Source: Bugulina stolonifera | Taxonomy: Eukaryota > Bryozoa > Gymnolaemata > Cheilostomatida > Bugulidae | Direction of reading: 5' to 3' | Length of the DNA: 64,000 bases | NCBI GenBank assembly: GCA_935421135.1 | Contig: OW285187.1 | Span: 20,584,429-20,648,428, forward strand | Shown: in pieces, positions 49,501 through 60,173 of the stretch | Numbering within the stretch: the first letter of the stretch is position 1 | Layout of the letters: the number at the start of each line of letters is the position of its first letter | Notes under the pieces: generated by a model | Told to the model about the DNA's origin: nothing | Database searches by the model: none | What the model saw: the letters and a program-made list of their open reading frames with translations, nothing else | Program-made: the position numbers and the translations under genes

Positions 49501-52500
49501 GAAATGATGCTTTGTTTCAGTGTGTGGTTTGTGCCTACATCGCCAGTGTAGACAAGGTAAAGTTCCAGCCTGTGGCAGAGGTAGACTCCCATATAGACGC
49601 CGTGCAAGTTTTACTTCAGGTTGGAGACCCTTACTAAATCTTTACCATTACTAACATGGAAGCATATTACAGTCTTATAATAGTCCATGTGTACAATGCA
49701 GTGCAAGTCAGACATGCACATACACACCAAGCTACCTGTACGGGTATGCTGCCTGCCTGGCCTACAATTGCAGTACTACTTCTTATTGTAGAACCACTGT
49801 TTGGTATAGACTTGGAAAGTCAGTTCTTAGCTAGTAAAGACAGAACAGTGCCAGATGTACTGCTGGTCTGTACTGAAGAGATAGAGCGGAGAGTCAGCAA
49901 TGGTAGTAAGTATAATATAGCAGGAGCAGTCTACTCCCACTACAAGTACAATAATACAGCCATTACTACCAACAAATATTACATATTTATTCCACATAAT
50001 GTAATGCTAAGAATCTGCAGACTGTTTGGTTATGATTATCAATATCTCATCTTCTATGGTTTGTATTATAATCTGTAAACCTGCTCTATAGCTATTTAGA
50101 TGGACTAACTTTGTACTGTGTACCTTCTGCAACATTTGGAGCTATACTTGCAAAAAATCATGTTTTTCCAAAGATAAAACAATTCAAAGATATATATCTC
50201 CAACACTATACATTATTCATATATGAAATATTTGCCGGATTCAAAGCTGATCATTTTTACTGCATCATGGAGTAACATTTTTATATTGTTTAGTTCAGCT
50301 GTGACCTATTGGTTCCAAGTCCCATGCTAGTACTGGTTATGATATAATATGAGGTGCACTACTGGACAGAAAAGTGATATACCCTAGTTTGTTCTTTGTT
50401 GAATTGAAGCAGGAGAAGTTGTCTTCTCTGTTTCTTTTTATCTAAGGGTAGAAAAGTACACTGGCATTTTTATTGTAGCAATTGAGTGGGATGCCTTCTA
50501 TAGGACTCCAGTATCCACAGAGTCTATCAGTGAACTAAAGAAAGCCTTAGATGAATCAGGTAAGGTTTATATGCTGGTTTCCAACAGCCATATAATTATC
50601 TGTATTAATTTAATTTTGTTTAGTTATTTAATTAACAGAATTTCATTATATTCTAACAAGGTGTTAATAATTTAATTTATATAACATGATTTTGGTAGTT
50701 GATTGATAGGGAGGCACATGTAACATTATATAAGCTAGTCAAGTGTTTATTCTTAATTAAGTTAGCCCTCAATAATGAGATTGGTATTTGTATGTATATA
50801 GTTATATAGAAGATATTATGGGTGGTGCTGGCCAATATCTCACTATTACCTTCATCTGCTATCAATCATTTCTAATCTTTGATGATAATATTATGAGAAT
50901 ATATGCATAGACTCATCTTTTTATCTATCATTCATATAACATAAACTTAGATTGAATATTTTGATATTATGAAGGAATGGGAAATGAATGTTTTAATATA
51001 AGATGTAGAGTGTTAGAGGATGAACATTCAACTAGATGTCTTGGTTTCCACTTTCCATCAAACATCTGGAACATCTACATTATTTAATGCTCAGCCAGGC
51101 ATAACACCATTCATTGATTAAATCAAATGCATATCTTCAACTTATCATTCTGTGGTTACTGCTAAACCATGGTTATGTTTATTGTTATGGTGTGATTTGT
51201 GGTATTCTAGGTTCTTTGTCCTTTGGCTTCCATCCATCTTATTGTTATGCACTTGGTTTAGCTAAACTCAGCCAGTCTATCAATTACTGTGTAGTGTAAT
51301 TATACATGTAGGTACAGTAAGTTATTAGCAGGGGTAAATTGTGCATATACTAAATAGTAAGTAGGCCTACATATAATATATTGGAGTATCGGGACATACC
51401 TACTGGTATAAAATATGTAATGCAAAGCAGCGACATTGTGCTTTAGATTTAACATAAAGGTCACCCAAAAATGGCTTGTGTTTTATGCGTGTTGATTGCA
51501 TAACAATAATATGATACATCTGAGTATAAATTGTTTTCCATATTATATTGTGTTTAACTTCTCACTTTACCAACAGGTGATCCATTCAATGTGAATCTAT
51601 CCAACTACAAGTCGCAGGTGATTGGAGGAATAGTCAAGAAATATCTAAGAGAATTATCTAATCCACTCATTCCTGTCGAGTATTACGATAGGTTCATAGA
51701 AGCAGCCCGTAAGTTTAGCCCTAAATCCTATGCATTATTGTCTAGTGTCTAGACTTCAGACCACTAACAGTGGGCACCAGACTAACGACCTTCATGCAAA
51801 CAGCCAATTCAAATAATCATTATACAATCATGATCATACTATGTGTGACCTTTTGTGGTGTGAACTTCATGTGGAGTAGGAGGTCTATTACCTTACTGTT
51901 CTACTGTATACTTGACTGTAATAGAGGTTATTGATAGCCTGTGGTCTTTGTTTATGATTGGGGCAAATAGGCTGGCGTACTAAAAAATATAATAGAAAAC
52001 GCAACTTATTTTGCTGTTGTTCGGTGAAAAGAATAAGCAAGGCTGTCTCAATTTTATACCCAGCCTATAAGTAGCCTACACTCTACTTACATAATATACA
52101 AATGAGTTTACAGACTTCCTTTTGGCCCTTTGCTATATACATATATGTATTTATATATGACACTAAGGTATGGAGGGTAATAACATTGTAGAAATAGAAG
52201 AGTCTGAAGTAAGGAGTAGGAGTATAGTGAATTTAGTGAATGAACTACCTGAACACCACAACTCTGCCCTCAAATACATGATGACTCATCTTTACCAGCT
52301 GGTACACGGCAGCAACTCCATACACGACTGTCGTAGAAGGCTTTCCCAAGTATTCTGTCATATTCTACTCCGGCCTCACTGGGATGATATTATGTAAGAC
52401 ATTTACATGTTCACAAGCGTATAATATTACTTTCATTTTACTTTATTTTTTCTGTTGATAACACTCAATTTTGTTTGTAACAGTTGCTCACTAATGATAT

Positions 52501-55500
52501 ATGCTTGATCGCGAGTCTTTTAGGTAAGATTAGACTTGCTAAAGAAGCGAATGTTAAATTTTAAATATGATTGTAGGGATATGGTTCATAACACTCAGTA
52601 TCACTTGCGTATATTTGAGCATCTCTTCACTAACACAGCTAAGGATTTTGTTCCAGACCTGAAGGAAGGTAAGCCGGTATTAACTCTCTATCTATTAGTA
52701 GTGTAGTAACCACTCATGTTGTTTGAATTTAAACAGGCCGGTGTCAATAGACAATATAATATATTATCTTCTTATTGTACCTGCATCACCTTTGATTTGG
52801 TGAACTCTTGTAACGTACGGAATATGACTGCACATGACTTTGTGAGCTCTGGTTTGGTTTGATACTTTGGCTGAATTTGTCTTTACCCAACCTTAGATTC
52901 GAAACTCCCAACTCCAAATATCTCCAAATACCTCGAATATCAGGGAATCTGTTGCTTTTGCTCTATCGACCAGCCCCTCTCCCTCTGCACATCACTAGAC
53001 ACTCTACAAGCTGGGAGACAGCTAGCTGCATGTTTGTCTACCTCTAAGAATGATGTGCTAGCTCTTATAATGTAGATAAACATATACCACATTATCAAAG
53101 CAAGTCATCAGGGTGTCATTTTTATACATATTTGATATTTATTATGTTGATTACAGATTAGGCACTTATAATAAAATATGTCAGTGCAATATGATGATAT
53201 TATTATCAATCTCTATTGATATTACCAGTCGCATATATAATAATGACTGCATTATTGTCAGGTGACAAAGTTGCCGGCTTATGCATGATTATAAAGTAAT
53301 CATATACATATACATGTATTATACTTTTAGCCTCTTCAGGATCTGCTTTTCACCAAAAACCTCCTGTTCCCAACCATGAATCTATGCAAGACAACCTTGA
53401 CCAATGCGAGTGGTTCTGGGGTGACGTATCAAAGTGAGTTTATCTGATATCCTTGACATGGTGTTATAGCCAGATGCTGAATATATATACAAGTATATAT
53501 ACACATGTCTGCAATGTCTCTGTGTTTGATTTGTATTGAGACATGAATGTTACTTTGTGTGTAGGGAAGAAGTACATGACCAGCTCAATGGCACTCCAGA
53601 CGGTACATTCCTCGTACGGAGAGCAACTACACATGCAGTCAAAGGAGACTATACTTTAACATTGAGGTACATAATATTATAACATTGTTTACAGGAGCGA
53701 ATTGATAAACAGGCACATTTGGTAAAAATTACTCAGATTAGTACGTTTGCTATGATTAGAGTTTTGTCTTCTCTTTTCTTACTTTTTTTTCAGCTCAAGT
53801 TATGTTGGACTAACATAATAAACTGCAATAATAATATTGTAGGAAAGGAAGTAAAAACCGTTTAATAAAAATATATCACAAGAATGGCAAGTATGGTTTC
53901 TCAGAGCCCTACGAGTTCTCTTCCGTTCAAGAATTAGTGGAACATTTCACTCATCACTCTCTATCCGAGTACAACAGAGAACTGAACTGTACTCTAGACT
54001 ATCCGGTTATAAATCAAATGGTAAGCTTTAGGTGTTCACCAGTGTAGAGTGTACTAAATAGTGTCACTTGTCTTATAACAAGTTTAACAGTTTTATTTGG
54101 CACTTGGAATTAATGATGTAAACCAGATATAGGAAATACAATACTTCTTCCTGCAACTTCCAGATGTTACAAGTGTGTGCTGATATTATCTTGCAGCAAC
54201 CAGATAACCCTGTAGATGATTCTGTGATATTCAATGAATTGCAACTAATGCACCAAGAATACCAGGATCAGACAACAGCCTACGAGTCGCTGTTAGAGAA
54301 ACAGAGCAAGACTACTCAAGATATTCAGATGCTTTACCAGGCACATGACTCATTTAAGGAGCTGGTCAAGGTGTTTGAAGAGCAGCTGGCTCTGCACAGA
54401 GCTAATCATCGAAGTGGTCTTAACCATGACTACTCCAAGTAAGATTGGTATAAGTAATGCCATCATATTCTCTCTTGTAACTTGTATGGTATAATCCAGA
54501 GAAGAAATTCCCTGTCTCTGTTGCTATAACTTTACCAATGTGTCTTGTACTGTTCTAACATTATGGTAACTGTCCACCATTGCATCTGGCTGATCAGGCC
54601 CTTATTACATTAGCTTTTGAACATTCTCTTATATAGGATACAGCAGAATTGCACAGTACTGGAAAGCCGTCTGCGAGATATCACCAATAGCAAGAACCGT
54701 TTAGAAGAGACAATAAAGAAGAAGTCGGCTGACAACAGGCAACTCATAGCCCAAATCAACAGTAAAAAACCTGAAATAAAGTCTCTCAGCAAAAAGTGTG
54801 AGCAGCTTCGTAGGTGAGTTTGAAATATTTCGAAACTTCTGAGCTCACTGACACATTTGTGTTTGCTGGAAATCTCTCTATTTCGAAAGTCTTTAAAGTT
54901 ATAATTATACAAAGTTTCTGATTTCGGAGTTGCCTCTTATTGCTTCACACGCTCTATGGAGAATACAACTCCAAACAATTTGCACTAACACTACTAGGCC
55001 TCGAAATTCAACTAGATAATTTCACTTTCTGCAAAAATAGATGTCTATTCTACAAGAACTCTTAGATTTATCAGATTTTTACAGTTTTTTAGTTATTGGC
55101 GGTTATAATAGCTGTTTGAACGCCACTATTTTGGCAAGTTGCATTATATAATCTTATACATAATTGTAGCATGTTACTCAACAAAGGTCATGATAAGAAA
55201 CATATAGATGAGTTCCTCGAATCCAGTCAGAGACGTGAAGGTGATTATGAGGGTCAATCAGATTATGCTTCTATCGGCAGCATACACTCACAGTAAGTAC
55301 ATTGTATATCGTATGATCTGTAACTCATACTCATGTTATTGTGAATTCCAACTGTTTTACACAAATTCTATTTCGTCTTTCATACCTTCTCTACCTGGTT
55401 GCTTACAGGAATGCTTACATGAATCCAACCGTTTCAATACCTATTGTTGAGCCAACCAGACCCATACCACATAGGGATCAGAACACATGGTATAGGGATG

Positions 55501-55895
55501 GGGTAGACAGGAGCAAGGCTAGAGATGTTTTAAAAGGTCGACCAGAAGGCACTTTCCTAATTCGACCCAAAGGGCCTACAGAATATGCTCTCTCAATAAT
55601 GTAAGTCTAGATTAGAGCAAATTTCTCTGTATTCTTTCTATTTTTTTAGTTTGTTAATCATATTGTATAAATAATGATTAATAATTATATGCTTCTTTTT
55701 AGCGATGAAACCGGGCAGGATGTACATTGTATAATATACAAAGGCCCTGATGGCTACGGATTTGCTGATCCCTTTAAGATACACGAAACTCTGATAGACT
55801 TGGTGCTGCATTACCGTGAAACATCTCTAGCTGAGCACAATCCGACCTTGAATTGTAGGCTAATGCATCCTGCATATTTACCTCCTGATAGCTAA
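40542..55895 (+). CDS. PIK3R1: p85-type class IA PI3-kinase regulatory subunit with an extra C1-SAM-C1 block
   Basis: Twenty-two exons: 40542-40623, 40765-40899, 44550-44612, 45609-45656, 46030-46139, 47546-47680, 48133-48207, 48300-48447, 49521-49619, 49792-49902, 50479-50559, 51577-51708, 52168-52393, 52577-52668, 53331-53433, 53565-53666, 53843-54020, 54197-54438, 54637-54813, 55170-55292, 55409-55600, 55703-55895; 2847 nt, 948 aa, all phases closing. Order: SH3 (4-72, with the p85 signature [18 protein letters not shown]), C1 (H78 to C130), SAM (147-214, W151 to LGI), second C1 (H239 to C283), RhoGAP/BH (300-500, FYRT with R344, [11 protein letters not shown]), nSH2 (540-637, FLVR R565), coiled-coil iSH2 (641-810), cSH2 (848-945, FLIR R873). 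It should bind p110 through iSH2 and phosphotyrosine through the SH2 domains. Vertebrate p85 has no C1 or SAM. Removing exons 3-9 (678 nt) keeps frame and leaves 722 aa, matching human p85alpha (724). Confidence 0.93.
41157..41484. mobile_element. Inverted pair of tRNA-like SINE fragments in p85 intron 2
   Basis: Arms 41157-41204 and 41438-41484 are inverted copies of each other; the right arm reads GTTCAAACCCCAATGAGGGT. GTTCAAAYCCC looks like a pol III B box in each arm. A further segment CCTCATAA...GAAAAATAT recurs in direct orientation at 41210 and 41496. Probably two SINE insertions facing each other. Confidence 0.5.
42163..42602. mobile_element. 440-bp hAT-like MITE in p85 intron 2
   Basis: Terminal inverted repeat CAGGGCTCTCAAGTT with inner partner AACTTGAGAGCCCTG. 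Flanked by TTACTCT at 42156-42162 and 42603-42609 (7 bp; hAT normally gives 8, so one base may have been lost). Subterminal CTCGGATTTT motifs occur at both ends. No open frame. Confidence 0.85.
42603..44549. other. p85 intron 2, remaining part
   Basis: No coding exon joins in phase between exons 2 and 3. A short GC-rich patch at 44015-44075 (GGCCCATGGGCC) may be a transposon remnant. Confidence 0.5.
45406..45531. repeat. AGT/AGC trinucleotide microsatellite
   Basis: About 40 triplets, AGT with interspersed AGC, in p85 intron 3, ending about 80 bp before exon 4. Likely variable in length. Confidence 0.95.
45674..45992. repeat. 27-29-bp minisatellite, 12 copies, each carrying a splice-donor-like site
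   Basis: Twelve copies of CTGGTAGGTCTGTGAGAGAG with 7-9 variable bases, starting 17 bp after p85 exon 4. Each copy contains CTG|GTAGGT, a good match to a splice donor. The last copy ends about 37 bp before exon 5, so the array fills nearly the whole intron 45657-46029. Confidence 0.95.
46140..47545. other. p85 intron 5, nothing further recognised
   Basis: Only a CT run (TCTCTCTCTCTCTCT) next to the exon 6 acceptor stands out, serving as its polypyrimidine tract. Confidence 0.6.
47742..47904. repeat. 18-bp minisatellite (GCGTACACTTCTTACAAC), 9 copies
   Basis: Nearly identical units in p85 intron 6, 60 bp after the first SAM exon; CCGTAC variants at copies 2 and 8, and the last copy is degenerate. 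Being a multiple of three, it keeps frames open on both strands without being coding. Confidence 0.95.
48448..49520. other. p85 intron 8
   Basis: A short TAGTAGTGG-type simple repeat at 48521-48550 and TATA/GTGTAG-rich sequence at 48640-48740. No exon or element identified. Confidence 0.55.
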
Positions 55896-56425
55896 GGTTG
55901 GACTCTTCATCTATACATATCAGAGAACAGTGCTCTGATTTTTTTTGTTGAAATTGCGGTTGCTACTTCTGTTGTGTACAAATATTTTTATAGCCTCTTT
56001 ATTGTTTGTTTCTATGTTATCATTGTTATCTATAGATGAAATATTTCTCTACTTCCAACATGAAACCTAGCTTTTGTAAGAACTCATCATACCTTGTTCT
56101 ATTTAATTTGACCTATTTTGTAGCATCTGATGATATTTATTGAATACTTCCTGATATTGCATTTCTCAACAGTTTTGAATAATTTAATATTTTGATATGC
56201 ATTTCAGACAGGAAAAACATTATAAGAATTTAGTCAATTTGTTAATATTGTACATATAAAATTTCATTGCTATACTAATTCACAATATAATAAAACATAC
56301 ATTTGTTATACACAATTTTGATACAAAAATGTACAACATTATACAATGTAATAGTGCCGTACATACTCCCAAAGTCTGAGCTATGGTTAATGAAAAGAAA
56401 ACCAGCCCATTACACTACCAAAGAG
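55896..56425. other. Convergent 3' region of the p85 gene and LHPP
   Basis: A plus-strand AATAAA for p85 lies at 56289-56294. A minus-strand AATAAA (TTTATT at 56136-56141) could serve LHPP. If both are used, the two 3' UTRs overlap by about 150 bp. Confidence 0.5.
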
Positions 56426-57229
56426 TCAACAGTTTTTCAACAAAAGCTCAACAGCTTCTGCTAGGTTATTCACATACCCATCTGGTTTGACATGAGAGTG
56501 GGGCTCATCTGTGGCAGCTCTATATTTACCAGTCCTCACCTGCACACCTTTCATACCTAGGGCTTGAGCACCACCAACATCACTGACAATATCATCTCCT
56601 ATCATTACACAATCTCCAATATCTACCCCAAGTTGATTGACAGCCTGGGTATAAAAGGTCTCACTTGGTTTGCCACAAATAATCATAGAACAATCGGAGG
56701 AATACTCTAACATCTTGGCATAAGAGCCGACATCTAGCACCAGTTCACCACCTTCATTGTAAAACTTTCCAGCCCCGAGAGAAAACAGCATCCTTTCTTC
56801 TGGTGGCAATGTTAGCAATATGTTGAAAGCTTTGTTCAGTGCAGAGTAAGTAAAATAGTCCTGACAGTCTCCGACTACCACACAGTTAGGGTTTTCAGTG
56901 CAAACAGAGGAAAACTCTGGTAGTACATTAGGATAGACAAGCAAATAAGGCCGAAGGTTTTTCTGCTTTAAAAGAGCTGCCATCGCTGGAGCCGGGCATA
57001 GGATATCGTTAACAGTAAGATTAAATCCATGCCTATTCAGTTTTGCTACAAAATCCTCTCTCGTCTGGGTGGATTCATTAGAGCACAGCTTAAATGGCAG
57101 GTCGCTGGCACTTAATCTCCTAATAGCATCAACTGATCCATCAATTACTGTGCCTCCAGAAGGACCACTGTTGTACAACACTCCTGTAACATCTAGTAGT
57201 ACTCCTTTAACACCTGTACACCAGGCCAT
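56426..57229 (-). CDS. LHPP: LHPP, HAD-family phosphatase, single exon
   Basis: 267 aa from ATG to stop without introns. LHPP is a HAD hydrolase that removes phosphate from phosphohistidine, phospholysine and pyrophosphate. Seen: motif I VLLDVTGVLYNSG (nucleophile D13, with Thr where classic HAD enzymes have Asp; human LHPP has Ser), motif II LCSNES, cap start LRPYLLVYPNV, motif III GKPSETF, motif IV MIGDDIVSDVGGAQALGM and the C-terminal DGYVNNLAEAVELLL. Human LHPP is 270 aa and multi-exonic, so lack of introns here, among intron-rich neighbours, suggests retroposition or intron loss. It is on the opposite strand between the two p85-type genes and points away from the second. The reading frame is intact with no sign of decay. 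Confidence 0.94.
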   Translation of the reverse strand: MAWCTGVKGVLLDVTGVLYNSGPSGGTVIDGSVDAIRRLSASDLPFKLCSNESTQTREDFVAKLNRHGFNLTVNDILCPAPAMAALLKQKNLRPYLLVYPNVLPEFSSVCTENPNCVVVGDCQDYFTYSALNKAFNILLTLPPEERMLFSLGAGKFYNEGGELVLDVGSYAKMLEYSSDCSMIICGKPSETFYTQAVNQLGVDIGDCVMIGDDIVSDVGGAQALGMKGVQVRTGKYRAATDEPHSHVKPDGYVNNLAEAVELLLKNC

Positions 57230-57443
57230 TTACAAGAATGATGTACTGTACTGATCAACTCAATTCCCGACAATAATTATTGTCTTTTCCGGCAAGCTCA
57301 CTAGGTGGGTTTTTCCACTAGCATGATAGTTTCCTCTAAATATCATAGCTTTACGCAATTTTTTAACGACTAGTGGAAGGCTAATAAATAGCTTTGCTTT
57401 TTTATTGGATCTGCATGTTTTGATTTCAGAGCGCAATTTCGTT

Positions 57444-58942
57444 CATAGAATTACCTCCCCTAGAATGCTTACTTATCACGTGACCGCTCGCTTACAAGGA
57501 GAAACCGGATGAAGGTTGTTTTCTCATTGTTTACATTAGCAACCATTATAATTTTATATAAGATGAAAAATTTTTGGGAAGGGATTTTAATACTTTCCCA
57601 GCTTTTATGACTAAATGTTTTTTACAGAACATAAACTAGGTATGTTAATGTATTAAAAACAGACCATAAAATTTGTTTCAAAGCTTTATGACTGTAATAT
57701 ATTTGACCACTAATAGAGACCCTATTTCCATTGCTATAACCTATGTTTTATATATTATTATAGTGGATCTATTGCGCCCACCCAACTTTTGTAATCATGG
57801 TTTGTGATAAGAACTTGAACTAAGAATGTTGCTTTGTCACAAACCTTTCCCTAATGTTTCCAGCAGAGAATTGCCAGAATCATTGTCTCTCATCAAATAA
57901 TTCAACCTGGGGCTCCTGTCTAATTCAACCTCCCTCACATACCCTGTCAAAACTTCCAGCTATGGTTTTGATCAAAAATGCTTTCACAATACAACGAAGG
58001 TTTACCATCAGTCTATTTAGTGGTTCTGTGGGATGGGTCCAGTAATTCTATGCTGTATCACATATATATACTGTGTAATCCCACAATGATATACTATAAT
58101 TTCTATAAATAATTTACTCATGCACAATTCAGGCTAATTCAGGCCAACAAACAAATATTAATTTTACATCACAATTTGTACACCTTTCCAAAATTGGCCA
58201 GTGTACATGTAGCCTACTGTACTAATATTTGCTAAATAATTTATTCATCTACATGTACAAGCGCACCTACATGCAATCTGTGCCTGTATCACTTAATATT
58301 AATAATCAGCTATAATTATAAGCTATACAGTGACACTCCTGTGATATATAGCATAAGCTATCGTGGTGCAACTTTATCCTGTAGCGTTGTGCATGCTGGC
58401 ATTCAACCTAAGGTACCAAATGGTGGTTGTCAGCTGCCCCATTATTAGTTGACTATTTTTACTCATTTATTGGGTACATTTATCAATGTGTTATTCCTAT
58501 GATTTTGTCTAGCAATGTAACAAAATATTGTGCTGACATTGTTAGCCCAAATTCTTATCACAAACCATGGCAACAGAGTTGGGTGGGCACAATAGATTCA
58601 CTATAATATATATAAAACATAGGTTATAGCAATGGAAATAGAGTTTAATTAGTGGCCAAATTTATTACAGTCATAAAGCTTTTAAACAAATTTTATGGTC
58701 TGTTTTATATACATCAACATACCTAGTCTATGTTCTGTAAAAAATATTTGGGCAAAAAAGCTGAGAAAGCATTGAAATCCCCTTTCAAAAATTTTTCGTG
58801 GTATATATAATTATAATGGTTGCCAATGTAAACAATGAGAAAACTACCTTCATCCGTCTGTTCCACACTAGCGAACCTCCGGCTAATGAATTGATATTGT
58901 CACGTGACTACGAGTAAGCATTCTAGGGGAGGTAATTCTATG
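57444..58942. mobile_element. 1.5-kb foldback transposon with arms of about 380 bp and an 8-bp target duplication
   Basis: Left arm about 57444-57815 and right arm about 58545-58942 are inverted copies: ends CATAGAATTACCTCCCCTAG and its complement, with matching internal blocks (AAACAATGAGAAAAC, TTATGGTCTGTTTT, GCCCACCCAACT). Flanked by perfect direct repeats ATTTCGTT at 57436-57443 and 58943-58950. An 8-bp duplication suits the hAT or P superfamilies. The loop of about 730 bp has no transposase-like frame. Inserted about 200 bp upstream of the LHPP start codon. Confidence 0.88.
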
Positions 58943-58950
58943 ATTTCGTT

Positions 58951-59837
58951 CACCTAAACAAGTCGCAGCGATTCCAATTTATTATATCAAAAATAAACCC
59001 ACTACTGTGAATACTAGTTTCTATCATTTGAAGTTCCGCGTATACTTAAAATCTTTAAACCTTTGATTCAAAACCGTATTGCCAACCTGAAAGAGACCGG
59101 ATGTGACCAGTTTTTTTCTTATGGTAGTTAGAACAATCCTAAAAGCAATTTTTACTGCCGTTGTAACAAGGAAGAAAGCGCATTTGTTTTTTTACATTTG
59201 TCATTAGGTAACTTTACACAGCTAATATCCCAACAGGAAAATATTGACCAAGCGATAAGCCAGGAAATACTGTCAATTTGTGTCTGGACATAATGGAATG
59301 GTCAGACTAAAACTAGGATGCCCAGTTTTTATTCCCAATGTCTGATCAATAATAATTATAATTATTATTATAATAAGAATTACTTTTATTTTAACTTTTA
59401 TAACATAAAATAAATAATTATATCATTTAATAGTGGTTCGAGTGTTTGTGTGGAAGGTGCACCAGTGTTGCTCAACTTCTGGGAGTAGTGCGACCACCAA
59501 GTTAGATAGGATGACTAAAAATGGACCCAATTTGAATATAAAATAAACGTCTGAAAAATGCTACACAGTCATGTGCTATCTTGAAAATCTCAAAATAAGT
59601 AAGCAAAGATTTTTTAGTCACTGTGGTGCCCAGCAGTAAATGGTATAGTGGCATGTTGTTTAATGGAGCATGATGATTGGGGCTCTCTTCTACAAAAGCC
59701 AGGGGAATAAAATGAGTCTTGGTAAAGAGCTACTAGTCAAGTAATAGACAGAAAGTAAGCTGTATAAGACACCTTGCTACTAACACTATCAAGTATTTGT
59801 TTATAGCTGGTGATTTTTGTGTCCGACTGAGTAGCAG
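58951..59837. other. Intergenic, AT-rich, no feature recognised
   Basis: ATAATTATAATTATTATTAT runs near 59350-59420. No open frame or repeat identified. Confidence 0.55.
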
Positions 59838-60173
59838 GGCCACAGCCACACAACATACAAGCCCGAACACCAAGAGAGAAGGAATGAGGCCAACCAGACA
59901 GGCACTAGAGAGTAGAGTCCCGTGTCTGAGGAACTACTGATTGACTTGGCAAAGCGTGAACCAGAGTTGTGCCTGTTGCTCGAGGGACATTTGATCCTAG
60001 CTCCAGTCACAGCCACACAACATACAAGCCAGAACACCAAAAGAGAAGGAATGAGGCCAACCAGACAGGCACTAGAGAGTAGAGTCCTGTGTCTGAGGAA
60101 CTACTGACTGACTTGGCAAAGCGTGAACCAGAGTTGTGCCTGTTACTCGAGGGACATTTGATCCTAGCTCCAG
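59838..60173. repeat. 167-bp tandem duplication
   Basis: Two copies, starting at about 59841 and 60008 with CACAGCCACACAACATACAA, about 95 percent alike. A 42-bp piece containing GAGGGACATTTGATCCTAGC ends each. Non-coding; open frames seen here on either strand are short. Confidence 0.85.

Noticed and set aside
54164..54196. Earlier acceptor for the first iSH2 exon (CTTCCAG at 54157-54163)
   Set aside because: It is open and possible, but the duplicate gene starts this exon exactly at the CAA following TTGCAG/TTTCAG and both exons are then 242 nt, so 54197 is preferred.
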